NCBI RefSeq assembly: GCF_014837035.1
Contig: NZ_JACSPS010000001.1
Coordinates: 862,374-926,373 of the forward strand
Direction: 5' to 3'
DNA: 64,000 bases
DNA from: Kaistella pullorum
GTDB taxonomy: Bacteria; Bacteroidota; Bacteroidia; Flavobacteriales; Weeksellaceae
Numbering within the stretch: position 1 is the stretch's first letter; every line of letters begins with the position of its first letter. Of this stretch, positions 8,174-18,800 are shown piece by piece. The position numbers and the translations under genes are program-made. A model generated the notes under the pieces. That model saw nothing but the letters and a program-made list of their open reading frames with translations, was not told the origin of the DNA and ran no database searches.

Positions 8174-8407
8174 ATGCACGAACAAACTGTAAATAATGTG
8201 ATGTACGCCCTCGAAAAAATTCGGCCTTTCCTGAACAAGGACGGTGGCGATATAGAGCTTGTAGATGTGCGGGACAGCATAGTTTATGTAAAACTGCAGG
8301 GAAACTGCAATGGCTGCCCGATGAGTTTCTCTACCATGAAACTTGGCGTAGAGAATACCATAAAACAACATGCTCCTGAGATCCAGGAAGTTGTAAATGT
8401 GGAGTAA
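8174..8407 (+). CDS. NifU-like Fe-S scaffold domain protein
   Basis: 77 residues, a free-standing NifU C-terminal (Nfu) domain. The cluster-binding pair is GNCNGCPMS (Cys45, Cys48), and the DGGDIELV stretch is typical. It would assemble or carry [4Fe-4S] clusters, here together with Mrp upstream. The start is the ATG of MHEQTVNNVM. An alternative TTG at 8150 sits inside an 8-bp inverted repeat and would add eight untypical residues. A strong terminator follows, closing an mrp-nifU unit. Confidence 0.92.
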   Translation: MHEQTVNNVMYALEKIRPFLNKDGGDIELVDVRDSIVYVKLQGNCNGCPMSFSTMKLGVENTIKQHAPEIQEVVNVE

Positions 8408-8429
8408 AATCTCTTCAGAACCTTACTCA

Positions 8430-8462
8430 AAAGCAATTCGTAACTTTGAATTGCTTTTTTTT
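8430..8462 (+). terminator. Terminator of mrp-nifU
   Basis: Perfect 10-bp stem AAAGCAATTC / GAATTGCTTT with an 8-nt loop running into a long T tract. Confidence 0.88.
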
Positions 8463-8565
8463 GGCACTGAAGTTTTTTAGGACGCCACAACGGACAAAAA
8501 TGGCGGAAACCTGCGGGTTTTTCGCGATATAATTGGTATTTTAGCGCACTAAACCTCACTGATAT

Positions 8566-9423
8566 ATGATTGCCATTATAGACGGCGGCTCTACAAAATG
8601 TGACTGGGTTATTCTTGAAAATTCAGGCAAACTTAGCCTTCGGACCACCACGCTGGGCTTTAATCCGAACATTATAAATCCGGATTTTATTCCACAGGAA
8701 ATCAACCGCAATCAGGATCTGTTTTTTCTGAAAAATCATATCGAAAAAGTGTTTTTCTACGGTTCAGGCTGCGGAACTTCGCACAACTGCAAAAAAGTGT
8801 ATAAAGAGTTTTCTGAAATTTTTCCGAATGCAGAGGTTTCAGTTCGGGAAGATATGACGGCTGCAGCGTATGCCGCCTACAACGGATCACCCGCTATAGT
8901 TTGTATATTAGGCACCGGCTCGAACTCGTGTTTTTTTGATGGTGAAAGAATCCGGGTTGATCTGCCTTCACTCGGTTTTCTTATTGGTGACGAAGGCAGC
9001 GGGAGCGCGCTCGGAAAACAGTTGCTTCGCCGTTTCTTTATGAAAAAACTGCCTAAGGACCTGGAAGAGGATTTTAAACAGACGTATAATCTGACGATAG
9101 AGGAGGCCATCCAAAAAATGTATCACAACCCGAGAGCGAATGCATATCTGGGTGAATTTAACCAGTTTATTGCCAACCGCAGGAAGCACCCGTATTTTCA
9201 GAATATGGTGTTTGATGAAATGAAGAATTTCCTTGATTATCAGGTTCTCCCATATCCGGAAGCGAGGGAAGTAGAGGTGAACTTCATTGGGTATATTGCC
9301 TTCATTTATGAAGATATTCTGCGCTCAGCCGCCGCAGAACTCAATCTTAAAATAGGGAATGTAGTGCAGAAACCCATTGAAAGCCTTGTGAATTACCATA
9401 AAAAGTACATGCTGAATCTTTAA
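8566..9423 (+). CDS. BadF/BadG-type ATPase, N-acetylglucosamine kinase-like
   Basis: 285 residues of the ASKHA (hexokinase/actin) fold. Phosphate-1 loop is DGGSTKCDWVI at residues 6-16, phosphate-2 is ILGTGSNSC near residue 110, and FLIGDEGSGSALGK follows. Eukaryotic NAGK and bacterial BadF/BadG/BcrA proteins share these motifs. In Bacteroidota such single-domain proteins are generally annotated as N-acetylglucosamine kinases that phosphorylate amino sugars during cell-wall recycling. The adenosine motif is not clear by eye. No sugar gene lies nearby, so the substrate is inferred from the family only. It appears monocistronic, between the nifU terminator and maeB. Confidence 0.8.
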   Translation: MIAIIDGGSTKCDWVILENSGKLSLRTTTLGFNPNIINPDFIPQEINRNQDLFFLKNHIEKVFFYGSGCGTSHNCKKVYKEFSEIFPNAEVSVREDMTAAAYAAYNGSPAIVCILGTGSNSCFFDGERIRVDLPSLGFLIGDEGSGSALGKQLLRRFFMKKLPKDLEEDFKQTYNLTIEEAIQKMYHNPRANAYLGEFNQFIANRRKHPYFQNMVFDEMKNFLDYQVLPYPEAREVEVNFIGYIAFIYEDILRSAAAELNLKIGNVVQKPIESLVNYHKKYMLNL

Positions 9424-9497
9424 GAGATCTCAGTTCAAATTTAATCAGGCCCAAGCGCCTTCGGCAATTTTATGTGCCGGTTTTTTTTTATTTAATT

Positions 9498-11783
9498 ATG
9501 TCAAATCAAAACAACCGCGACGAAAAAGCGTTCAATCAGGCAGCGCTTGATTATCATCGTCAGCAACCCAAAGGAAAAATTGAGGTCATACCCTCGAAAC
9601 CGCATACTTCACAGCGTGATCTTTCGCTTGCGTACTCTCCAGGTGTGGCGATTCCGTGCCTCGAGATAGAAAAAGACCCAAAGCTTGCTTACGAATATAC
9701 AGGAAAAGGCAATCTTGTAGCGGTAATTTCGAACGGAACAGCTGTTTTAGGTTTAGGCGACATCGGTGCCGAAGCATCAAAGCCTGTGATGGAAGGTAAA
9801 GGACTTTTATTTAAAATCTTTGCCGATATCAACGTTTTTGATATTGAAATCGATGAAAAAGATCCTGACAAATTCATTGAGATCGTAAAAGGAATCGCGC
9901 CAACTTTTGGTGGAATCAACCTTGAAGATATCAAAGCGCCCGAAGCGTTCTACATTGAGCAACGCCTGAAAGAAGAGCTTACTATTCCCTTGATGCATGA
10001 TGATCAGCACGGAACCGCGATCATTTCTGCAGCAGCGCTCATCAACGCACTGGAAATTGCCGGCAAAGATATCGGTGACGTGAAAATGGTGGTCAATGGT
10101 GCCGGTGCGGCTGCCATCGCCTGTACGAAACTGTATCTGGAACTTGGCCTTAAAAAGGAAAATGTGCTGATGTGTGATTCCAAAGGTGTCATCAGCCACA
10201 CCAGAGAAAATCTTACGCCGGAAAAATTAGATTTTGTTCGCGAAACCGATTTGAAAACCCTTGAAGAAGCTACGCGTGACGCGGATGTTTTTATCGGACT
10301 CAGCAAAGGTAATGTACTCACGCCGGAGATGCTCTTGTCTATGGCGGACAATCCGGTGGTATTCGGGTTGGCCAATCCGGATCCGGAGATAGAATACGAC
10401 CTCGCAATGGCCACACGTCCGGATACCATCATGGCGACAGGCCGAAGCGATTATCCTAACCAGGTGAACAACGTACTTGGATTCCCTTACATCTTCCGTG
10501 GTGCGCTGGATGTGCAGGCAACAGGAATTAATGAAGCGATGAAGCTGGCTGCTGTGTATGCCATTGCTGAATTGGCCAAAGAACCTGTACCGGAAGCGGT
10601 AATTTTAACGTATAATCTGAAGAGTTTGAATTTCGGTCGTGAATATTTTATTCCAAAACCGTTTGATAACAGACTCATTACTAAAGTTTCAATGGCCGTT
10701 GCTAAAGCTGCGATGGAAAGCGGTATAGCCGGCAAACCAATCGAAAATTTTGACGATTACGAAACCGCTTTGCTCGACAGGATGGGCCGTGATGAGAAAC
10801 TGATCCGAATGATGCAAAACCGTGCGAAAGCCAATCCTAAAAGGGTTACGCTCGGCAACGCAGAAGAATATAATGTATTGAAAGCGGCGCAGATCCTCTA
10901 TGAAGAAGGTATTGCACAGCCAATTCTCTTAGGCGATAAGAAATATATTCAGGAGCAGATGCAGAAATTCGGCATTGAGCTTAATGTTCCAATTGTAGAT
11001 CCTGCCAGCGATGAGCAGGAAGAAAAGCGCAAAATTTACCGCGATGACTTGTGGAAACTGCGTCAGCGCAAAGGAATGAATGAGTACAAAGCGAAAAAAT
11101 TTGTACGTCAGCGAGATTATTTCGGGCCAATGATGTTGAGAAATGGTGATACAGATGCGCTGATTGTTGGTTTTTCGAAAAATTATTCATCGACATTAAG
11201 ACCTCTTCTGGAGACCATCGGTAAAATAAAAGGTGTAGATAAAGTTTCGTCGATGATGATGATTCTCACCGAAAAGAAGCCAATTTTCTTCGCTGATGCG
11301 TCGATCATTCAGAATCCTACAGCGGAAGATCTTGTAAATATTGCAAAAATGGCTGAAACTGTCGTGAAAAGTTTTGCTATCGAACCGCGCATTGCGATGC
11401 TTTCGTTTGAAAACTTCGCAGCGATTTCCGATACCAGCAAAAAGGTGGCAAAAGCCGTTTCTATTCTCCACGAGAAATATCCAAATATGATCGTGGACGG
11501 AGAAATTCAGCCTGATTTCGCGATGGATGCGGATCACCTTTCAGATTATCCGTTCTCGAAACTCGGTACTACGCCGGCGAACGTTTTCGTGTTTCCAAAT
11601 CTTGAAAGTGCGAATCTCTCGTATAAAATCATTCGCGGGATGAAGGTTGCACAGGTAGTAGGCCCAATTCTGATGGGACTTCAGCATCCTGTCCATGTTC
11701 TGCAGATGCGCGCGAGCGTCGATGAGATTGTGAATCTGGCTACAATCGCAGTGCTCGATGCACAGCAGCGTCAAGAGCAATAA
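9498..11783 (+). CDS. maeB: NADP-dependent malic enzyme with C-terminal phosphotransacetylase-like domain
   Basis: 761 residues from ATG at [20 protein letters not shown]; a frame-open GTG 24 bp upstream would sit in a T-rich hairpin. Residues 1-430 are the malic enzyme: YSPGVAIPC, the divalent-metal region ending HDDQHGTA, and the nucleotide-binding [13 protein letters not shown]. Residues from about 440 to the end resemble phosphate acetyltransferase, normally inactive as PTA and allosteric in MaeB. It decarboxylates malate to pyruvate with NADPH in the cytoplasm, feeding biosynthesis. Length matches MaeB (about 760). Followed by a bidirectional terminator. Confidence 0.95.
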   Translation: MSNQNNRDEKAFNQAALDYHRQQPKGKIEVIPSKPHTSQRDLSLAYSPGVAIPCLEIEKDPKLAYEYTGKGNLVAVISNGTAVLGLGDIGAEASKPVMEGKGLLFKIFADINVFDIEIDEKDPDKFIEIVKGIAPTFGGINLEDIKAPEAFYIEQRLKEELTIPLMHDDQHGTAIISAAALINALEIAGKDIGDVKMVVNGAGAAAIACTKLYLELGLKKENVLMCDSKGVISHTRENLTPEKLDFVRETDLKTLEEATRDADVFIGLSKGNVLTPEMLLSMADNPVVFGLANPDPEIEYDLAMATRPDTIMATGRSDYPNQVNNVLGFPYIFRGALDVQATGINEAMKLAAVYAIAELAKEPVPEAVILTYNLKSLNFGREYFIPKPFDNRLITKVSMAVAKAAMESGIAGKPIENFDDYETALLDRMGRDEKLIRMMQNRAKANPKRVTLGNAEEYNVLKAAQILYEEGIAQPILLGDKKYIQEQMQKFGIELNVPIVDPASDEQEEKRKIYRDDLWKLRQRKGMNEYKAKKFVRQRDYFGPMMLRNGDTDALIVGFSKNYSSTLRPLLETIGKIKGVDKVSSMMMILTEKKPIFFADASIIQNPTAEDLVNIAKMAETVVKSFAIEPRIAMLSFENFAAISDTSKKVAKAVSILHEKYPNMIVDGEIQPDFAMDADHLSDYPFSKLGTTPANVFVFPNLESANLSYKIIRGMKVAQVVGPILMGLQHPVHVLQMRASVDEIVNLATIAVLDAQQRQEQ

Positions 11784-11801
11784 ACATTTAAAATAAAAAA
11801 A

Positions 11802-11830
11802 AACTGCGGGCAGTGTTCGCAGTTTTTTTT
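11802..11830. terminator. Bidirectional terminator between maeB and the 1294-aa gene
   Basis: Stem AACTGCG / CGCAGTT with a T tract on the plus side and an A tract before it, so it can serve maeB (plus) and the minus-strand operon that ends at 11895. Confidence 0.82.
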
Positions 11831-11894
11831 GTGGAAAAATGCCGGATGCAAGTTGGCTTAATATTTAAATGTGTTCAAAAGTTTGATTTAAAGC

Positions 11895-14800
11895 TCAGCA
11901 ATCCTCACAGCACACTTCCGTGATGCCCGTCAACTTGCTTGAGCGGTAAATCCGGTGTTGGCCAAGTAGGTCAGTTAACGGATTTAATGTACTTCGTGTG
12001 GCCAGATATTCTTCGATGTATGTGGCCTCTGACCCGCGTTTTGCGCCTTTGTCGAGTTGCCATTTGTTATCCATCGGGAAAATTTCCACCGCTATTGCGC
12101 TTATACTGTTGCTGCGCGGCAAACCAAGTGCTTCAAGCTTGTCACCGATTTCGCGTACAGATAATTTCGCTGTGCCCATTCGGTTTCCGTTTTCCTTTAT
12201 GTATCCACCGTCATTTATTTTAGATTTTTTAGGGCGGTAAGGCATCGGACCGGAATCAATTAAAATATTTCGAAAAGATTCACCATCTGCCTGCATCACC
12301 TGTGTATAAAGGGAATACCACAGTGAAGTGTTTGGTGGAAATGCGGTGATATTTTCTCCATTCAAGACTGCGCTTGCGTGTGGCGCGGAAAGTTCCACGT
12401 ATTTGTTTTTGCCAATTGGCGTTTTTATTTCACTTCGCACGGCGTGGCAAGCCAGTTCAGGTGCGGGATGCTGAACTCCGTTCACCTTCAGCGGTCTGCC
12501 ATAGCGTCCCTGTGCGGTGGCCCAAACTTCTTTCCGGTGACCAACGCGGATTTCATATGTAAAGAAACCGAAAAGCTCGTCGCTGGCGGAGTGTAGACCG
12601 GGTGGCAGTGGCAGCAAATAACGGGTGGCGTTCTCTTCTTCCTCCGGAATCAGTTCCTGCATCACGCCTATTCCGGCAAAATCATTAGTCATTCCCGGAA
12701 TTATTTCACGGATCTTTTCATCATTAATGTTGAACCGTTGATCTTCGGAAATATTTGAGATAAGTTCCCTGTCTACGCGGCACAGATACGGATCGGGTGA
12801 ATAGGCAAGTATTCGTGCGTAGTAAGTAGTGCGTGGATTTTCCGGAGCTTTATCAAATTCAAGCCAAAGGTATTTTTGCCTTTCGTCCGAATACCGGTAG
12901 TTTTCCCGGTCATATTGGTAAGGTGTAAGCGCCACGCCGGCAGAAACCAGTTTTGGTACCTGATGCGGAATTACCGTTACAGGCAGTTGAATGTTTAAAG
13001 TCTCAAATTCATCTGTCACTGTTTCTTCATTTTTAAAGTTGAGCTTAAGGCTGTATTCGGCAAAAAGTTCACGCGGAAAATTCTTTTGATATTTTTTAGG
13101 ATCTATTGAATCTAAAAACATCACGCGGGTAGTGGTTCTATCAGCATCCTGCAGCATCTGCATGTTTGCCGTATCTTTTAGCTGTACGCTGCCGATTTCC
13201 ATTAATTCAGTATCCGCGGCATGCACTTTTCGCATTACTGTGATGCTGTCGGGTTCGAATCCCTGCCATGACCAGTCGCGCAGTACGCTGAAATCTACAG
13301 CAATGATCCATCGGTTAAAGAGTTCATTTACAGAAGATAGAGTTACAGAGCCACTTTCGGGTGCCAAAGAATGCCGGATTTCATTATTCACCCCAAACTG
13401 CACGCGCTGGCCGGGCTCGCCCTGAAGTGTTAAGTTATGTGAACTTAAATCCAATGCTTCCGCTAATCTTTTTAATTCGGGTGCGGTGACATTCACCATG
13501 GTTTTGGTGGAGGCAAGTTTTAGCTTGTTATGTTCTGAAACTTCAGGTTTGCTTTCAGGCTGCAGGTAAAATGCCCGCAGGCCGCCTTTGATGGGTGAAA
13601 GCAGTTCCGGCTCTTCCTCAGCTGCTTTATACGCGTTCAGAGATAGCGGTGTTCCGGATGTCACGAATTTGGCTGCATAATCGTCATCCGCAAAATCTAC
13701 GATCGGAATGAAAGTTAGCCTTAAGTGCCGTGATGTCGGCAGTAACAGTTCATCTGCATCTTCGTCGCCTGTATAGTTGTTAAGTAAATCAAGTTGGTGG
13801 AAATCCTGGTAAACGATTTTGATACTCGCTGCTAAATCATAGTTTTCCGCGGCAAGATCTTTTGGTAGCGTAAATGTTTTTTCCTGCCACAAAATATAAG
13901 CTTCACGGCCGTTTTCCGAAAGCACGTTGTCCATTTCCAATGATTTCACTTCCACTAAAACTTTAAAACTGTTTACGTCAGGATCTGGCAGACCAATTGT
14001 CTGCTGAGAACGGTCTGCTGGGTCTGCCGGCACCGAAATTCCATTGATCTTATTTTTAAGAAGCTCACCTGCATCTTCATATTTTCCTGTATACGCCACA
14101 CTCGGATAGCTGAGGTCTGGTCTTTTTATCCTGAGTATGTTGTCTTCGTCCAAAATATTTTCCAGGACACTGGTATCCCTTACCAGGGACGATGTCTGCA
14201 TTCGTAAAAATTCATTGATGTTCGATATTTTCACCGCGCCAGCTTTGATATTTCTGCGGAAATGTGCTTGTGCAACAGATTTTTGACCCCCATTCAGCGG
14301 CTCGCTTTTAAGCTTTGGTGAACCTCCGGAAATGTCCATGAGGCGTATCCGAACTTCATAATCATGTCCATAGCGAAGCGCTACGGTTTGCTTGGGATCC
14401 TGATGGAATGGATGGAAATTTTTTTTAGGCTGAAGGTTTACCGCGTTTGTGCTGGCTAGGCCAGAAACCGCAACACGCGGCTTTTCCAAAAGGTGAATTT
14501 CCTGTGCCTCCCGGTCCGGAATCACCATGCACTTACCATTCCAGGCGGCAAAATACATAGGCAGCCAAAATCCTTCTTCCATTGTGTTGCCGTGCGAGGA
14601 CGGATGCACTTCGGTGGGAAGTTCAAAAGGCCTGTTCTGTGCAAAAAGCACTTCGCCATTCTGCATTTTGATATCCTGAGATGCCATCACTCGGTTTTGC
14701 GAAAACCAGGTGGAATCTCCAAGTTTCCTTATATCGACTTTATATCCGAAAACGCCGAGCGGCGCATCTATCGGCAAATCTGTAAGTTCATCTTTCTGCC

Positions 14801-15779
14801 GCAGTTGCCGGTTCCCCCAGATGGTCAGCTGCTCATCATCCCAACCTAATTGCAGACCTATATCTTTAAGCGGCGGATTAGTGGTATCTGATTCCTGCAG
14901 CAAATCCTGGTTTACAGGTTGGTTGGCATGCACGATTTTAGCAAAACCGTCATTGTACAAAATCGCCTCCTGCATCACCGCATCATAGGTTGCATTATTG
15001 GCCGCAATTTCCGTAACCGGAAAAAGAACTGGCGCAAAAAGCGTACGGTCGTTTTTCAACGCGGGTAGCCGCGCAGCGTAAATCGCGCAATGCGTTGTTC
15101 CAAATTCAGAGCCTGAACCAAATCTGGTGAAAAGCCATCCGCCTTTTTTGAAGACATCACCGGAAACCGGGATGCTGGCTTTGTATATAAGCCCGGCTTT
15201 TTCGGCTAGAACTGAATTTCGGAGGATAAACCCAACTAATTTTCCCCACGAGATGTACCGGCGGTCCGTCAGTTCGTCGGTTAGGTGTCTATCTTTGTTT
15301 TTAATTATACATTCATAAGAATCGTCTGTTACGGCAAATTTTGTTCGCGAACTCGTAAAATTGAACGAATTGCGGTAGGTTTGGGGCAGGTATTTTTTGA
15401 TTGCTACATTCTTTGTCGCATATTTCTGCGCCTGCGCGCGTGCCCCTGAATCTTTATTTAATGCTTGGTTTTCACTTATTTGCAGCCCGTCATTAGCTTC
15501 CATCTGGGCAATCACTTCATCTATCACCGCTTTTTTATTAACCGGAAGAATGGCTATCTGTGGCGTTTCCGTATGCGTGACGGTGGAAAATAAGGGCAGC
15601 CCGTCAAGCTGATTTATTATTTGGGTGTCGAACTGAAAAGTTGCGTCAACAAAAGCCGGTGCCCCGGAGGGCAAAGGGTTCCGAAGGTTGATATTTCTCG
15701 GAAGTACTACAATGTTGAAATGAAGCCGGCCTTCACTGAAATGTTGCGGAAAAGTGAGAATGCTATAAATTGGTTCCAT
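11895..15779 (-). CDS. Very large protein of unknown function (1294 aa)
   Basis: I do not recognise this family. The frame is intact over 1294 residues, starting MEPIYSILTFPQHF, without signal peptide or membrane segments, so it looks cytoplasmic or exported by a non-Sec route. It is rich in short beta-type stretches and acidic loops; no catalytic motif of a known enzyme class is visible. The N-terminal 150 residues contain LHFNIVVLPRNINLRNPLP; the middle has RYGHDYEVRIRLMDISGG and LRLTFIPIVDFADDD; the extreme C-terminus ends TEVCCEDC, a compact three-cysteine tail that could bind metal or form disulfides. It starts 27 bp after the stop of the 1627-aa gene and is surely the second gene of a two-gene operon. 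Codon use looks like its neighbours. The two genes most likely act together. Confidence 0.8.
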   Translation of the reverse strand: MEPIYSILTFPQHFSEGRLHFNIVVLPRNINLRNPLPSGAPAFVDATFQFDTQIINQLDGLPLFSTVTHTETPQIAILPVNKKAVIDEVIAQMEANDGLQISENQALNKDSGARAQAQKYATKNVAIKKYLPQTYRNSFNFTSSRTKFAVTDDSYECIIKNKDRHLTDELTDRRYISWGKLVGFILRNSVLAEKAGLIYKASIPVSGDVFKKGGWLFTRFGSGSEFGTTHCAIYAARLPALKNDRTLFAPVLFPVTEIAANNATYDAVMQEAILYNDGFAKIVHANQPVNQDLLQESDTTNPPLKDIGLQLGWDDEQLTIWGNRQLRQKDELTDLPIDAPLGVFGYKVDIRKLGDSTWFSQNRVMASQDIKMQNGEVLFAQNRPFELPTEVHPSSHGNTMEEGFWLPMYFAAWNGKCMVIPDREAQEIHLLEKPRVAVSGLASTNAVNLQPKKNFHPFHQDPKQTVALRYGHDYEVRIRLMDISGGSPKLKSEPLNGGQKSVAQAHFRRNIKAGAVKISNINEFLRMQTSSLVRDTSVLENILDEDNILRIKRPDLSYPSVAYTGKYEDAGELLKNKINGISVPADPADRSQQTIGLPDPDVNSFKVLVEVKSLEMDNVLSENGREAYILWQEKTFTLPKDLAAENYDLAASIKIVYQDFHQLDLLNNYTGDEDADELLLPTSRHLRLTFIPIVDFADDDYAAKFVTSGTPLSLNAYKAAEEEPELLSPIKGGLRAFYLQPESKPEVSEHNKLKLASTKTMVNVTAPELKRLAEALDLSSHNLTLQGEPGQRVQFGVNNEIRHSLAPESGSVTLSSVNELFNRWIIAVDFSVLRDWSWQGFEPDSITVMRKVHAADTELMEIGSVQLKDTANMQMLQDADRTTTRVMFLDSIDPKKYQKNFPRELFAEYSLKLNFKNEETVTDEFETLNIQLPVTVIPHQVPKLVSAGVALTPYQYDRENYRYSDERQKYLWLEFDKAPENPRTTYYARILAYSPDPYLCRVDRELISNISEDQRFNINDEKIREIIPGMTNDFAGIGVMQELIPEEEENATRYLLPLPPGLHSASDELFGFFTYEIRVGHRKEVWATAQGRYGRPLKVNGVQHPAPELACHAVRSEIKTPIGKNKYVELSAPHASAVLNGENITAFPPNTSLWYSLYTQVMQADGESFRNILIDSGPMPYRPKKSKINDGGYIKENGNRMGTAKLSVREIGDKLEALGLPRSNSISAIAVEIFPMDNKWQLDKGAKRGSEATYIEEYLATRSTLNPLTDLLGQHRIYRSSKLTGITEVCCEDC

Positions 15780-15806
15780 GGTAATTGATTTTAATAAAAA
15801 CTGCAG

Positions 15807-18800
15807 TTAGCTGATCTGACGTGTTTCTTCCCAGGTTTCAGTGAAGCTGATGTTCACCACAAACGCAATGGAAATATCAAGCGCGAAGGTGCACCTTGCG
15901 ATACAGTTTGTAGGTCCGCCACCGATTTTTTTCTGAACCTCGCCCGCAGCTTCAATTGAAATAGTGATTGTTACGATGCCACCTAAAATCTCTGCACGAC
16001 CACGGAAATAGATGAATGCACCTACCACAATATCGCCCGAAATCTTCATGTCTATTCCCACGATAAAAGTGACGGCTACTGAACCAATCACCGGAAGACC
16101 TACAGCCAGTTCTACACCGAAGCCAAATTTAAAATAGAGAGCCGGAGGTGACGATAGGTCTGCCGCCAGGCCTACTTCTGCACGTCCAATCGCGTAGATA
16201 GTTGCGGCCGCCACACTTACACACATCACGCGTATATCTGCGCCAAGCTCCAGATACGCACCTACCGAGGGCTTTATTTGGTCGATAGTTTTTGGAATTT
16301 TAATTGGCTGGTTAAAATAGACACCTACTTTGAAGTACGCGTCCATTTTCAGTGGTGTTGTCGGGGAGTTGTAATTGATGGGATCAAAAGGAAATTTCAC
16401 CAGTGGAATCTCTTTGTCGGCTTTAAATTTATATTCCCAGCTGTCCGCGGAATTACTCATCGCGATTTTCAATGCTTTTTTCACGGCTTCGGACGGCTGC
16501 GTAGGATCAAGATTATTCAGGAATTCCAGAATGTCGTAAATCTTCTGCAGGGTTTTGTCAAGTTTAAGCTGAGGTCCGCTTCCAATGGCCATTCCGGCAT
16601 TTTTCTTTTTCGCGTTGCTGAAGTTTCCGGAAATGTACATCAGCGGTGCAAAACCTGCCAGATCAACTGCAATCGTGATGTTATGCATCTGGTTAGCCCA
16701 TTTTTCGATGGATTTGGAATCTGTTACATAATCGATTATAGATTCATTGGTGTTAGCCCCCTCTTCGTCAATTGCGGTATATTTAATATAAATCCTGAAA
16801 GCGTCACCTGGCTCGCCAACGATATCAAAACCGAAATTCGTCGGGACGGTATACTTGAAAACTTTTTGCACGCCATCCGGCAAAAGTGTCATTGTGGTTT
16901 TGGCCAGATTATCGATTTTAATAGCATCGGCAAGGTTCGGAAACGGTCCTTTTGAATTCATCAGCCGGAAACAATCAGCTAGCAATGCCGGGTCTGAAGT
17001 GTATTTTTCGATTTCACCTTTTGTATACTCAATGGAATTCAGCAGCAATTTCTGTGTATCGGTATTTTGAAGAAAGCCGTAGGTTTTACTAAATGTTGCA
17101 GCCGTATTTTTTAATGAATCAGGATATGCTAAAAGTGTTTTTGTGGTATTCAGGCTGAACGGTGCGCCGCTGTTTTTCGGCCGAAGGCCGTCTTTTATCA
17201 AACCAACGGAGGTTCCGGGCGCCAGATTTTGTACCGAACCCGAATTTTTATCAACATCCACCACACTCCAGCTTCCGTCTGCCGGCAGAACCGGCGATCC
17301 TTTTACCGATGCCACGAAGGCAGGCTGGGAAGTATTATCGTTTTGGTAGGATGCGGACATTTCCACCGCCGTTGTTTTAAACTTTTGCAGGGTCTTTTCT
17401 ACAGATAAAATAGAGTCAACTGTGCCACTTACGGGGTTTTGGCTTTTATTTAAAATAGCTTTAAGTATACGCGCCGGAACCGGAACTCCCTGTGGTTTGA
17501 TCTGCAGATAACCTTTGAACTGGGTTCCTGTAATATTTTCGTCTAATGGCTGCAAGTCTACGTCACAGTCAAAATAAACGGCCACAAATTCATAATCAAC
17601 CTTGCGGCCTGGTGCAGAAGCTAACACAATCGGCACACTTTCATCCAGAAAATATTCGTTGCCCAGCGTCGTGTATTGTCCGCTGATGACGTCCGTATAA
17701 TCTTCCCGGATGTTTTTCACTTTATACAATCCTTCCACAATTCCCGGATAGATGTCGTATGGATTATTAAATGCTAAAGTTTCTGTCGCGGTCGGCCACG
17801 TAAAACTGAAATCGAAGAGGCCTTCGCTTTGTGCTAACCAGCCACTGTCTTCACGGAAGATCACTGCATTATTGTTGCGCCGGAAGGTGACCGTACGCGT
17901 TACGCAGATTCCCCAGGGGTAGATGACGCTCACGGCCTGCACTATTTCGTGTGCCGTACGCCCTTTCATGACGTCAAATTTGGCCTGTGAGATTGACGCG
18001 AACTTTACTGCAGGATTTTTCCAGTTGCTGAAGGTACTCGCGCCATAGCCGGAAAAATCGAAATGGGTGAGCGGAACTCCGCGCGGCTTCTGTGGGGTAA
18101 AAACGCTGTTGAAAATTTCGGTAACGGTTTTTCCCAGTATGCTGATTCCCGGCTGATTGGTGATTGCCTCAAGCTGTTTCGTAAGGCCTTCCATACGCGG
18201 CGGCGCTTCAGGATTGGGATCTTTATATGCAGCGATCCTAAACTGTATTCCACCACGAAGTTTTTGGTTTTGGAACTTAAAATCGGGCTGAATAAATTCA
18301 AGATGACCGTTGCTGTGCATCGGTTCATTTTTATAAGGATACAGCGTAGCAAAAGAATATTTGGCATTCGGTAGAGTAAACAGCACTTTTCCGACCAGCT
18401 GTTGGTTCATCATGCCCGAACCGTTGAGATTGGCTTTGAACTGACGCATATAATCCGCCGGATGAATCCGCACCCAGTGATTATCTGTTTGGCTGAAAAC
18501 GGTGGGTAAAGTATTCGGGGTTTGGTTTAATATGCCGAGATCCGGATCCGGAACTGGCGGATCACCCGGATTAATTGGTGCTGGTCTTGGCGTGATATTG
18601 TTTACAGGTTCCCAACTCACATTCGGTAAGGTGAGTCCCTGCAGAAAACCCATCGGAGCCTGCAGATAATTTCGGTTGACAGTAACTACATTTTCGCCCG
18701 TCACCGTTACATCATCACGGTAAAGTTTACGCATCTCCTCACGGTTTTGAAGTGAGAGCGCAACACCCCAATGGTCAGCCTGTGTACTTACGTCAAACAG

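Noticed and set aside
9461-9489. Terminator-like CGGCA/TGCCG hairpin and T tract just before maeB
   Set aside because: Only five paired bases and it runs up to the maeB start; it may be a weak terminator of the kinase gene, but I could not support it as a feature.
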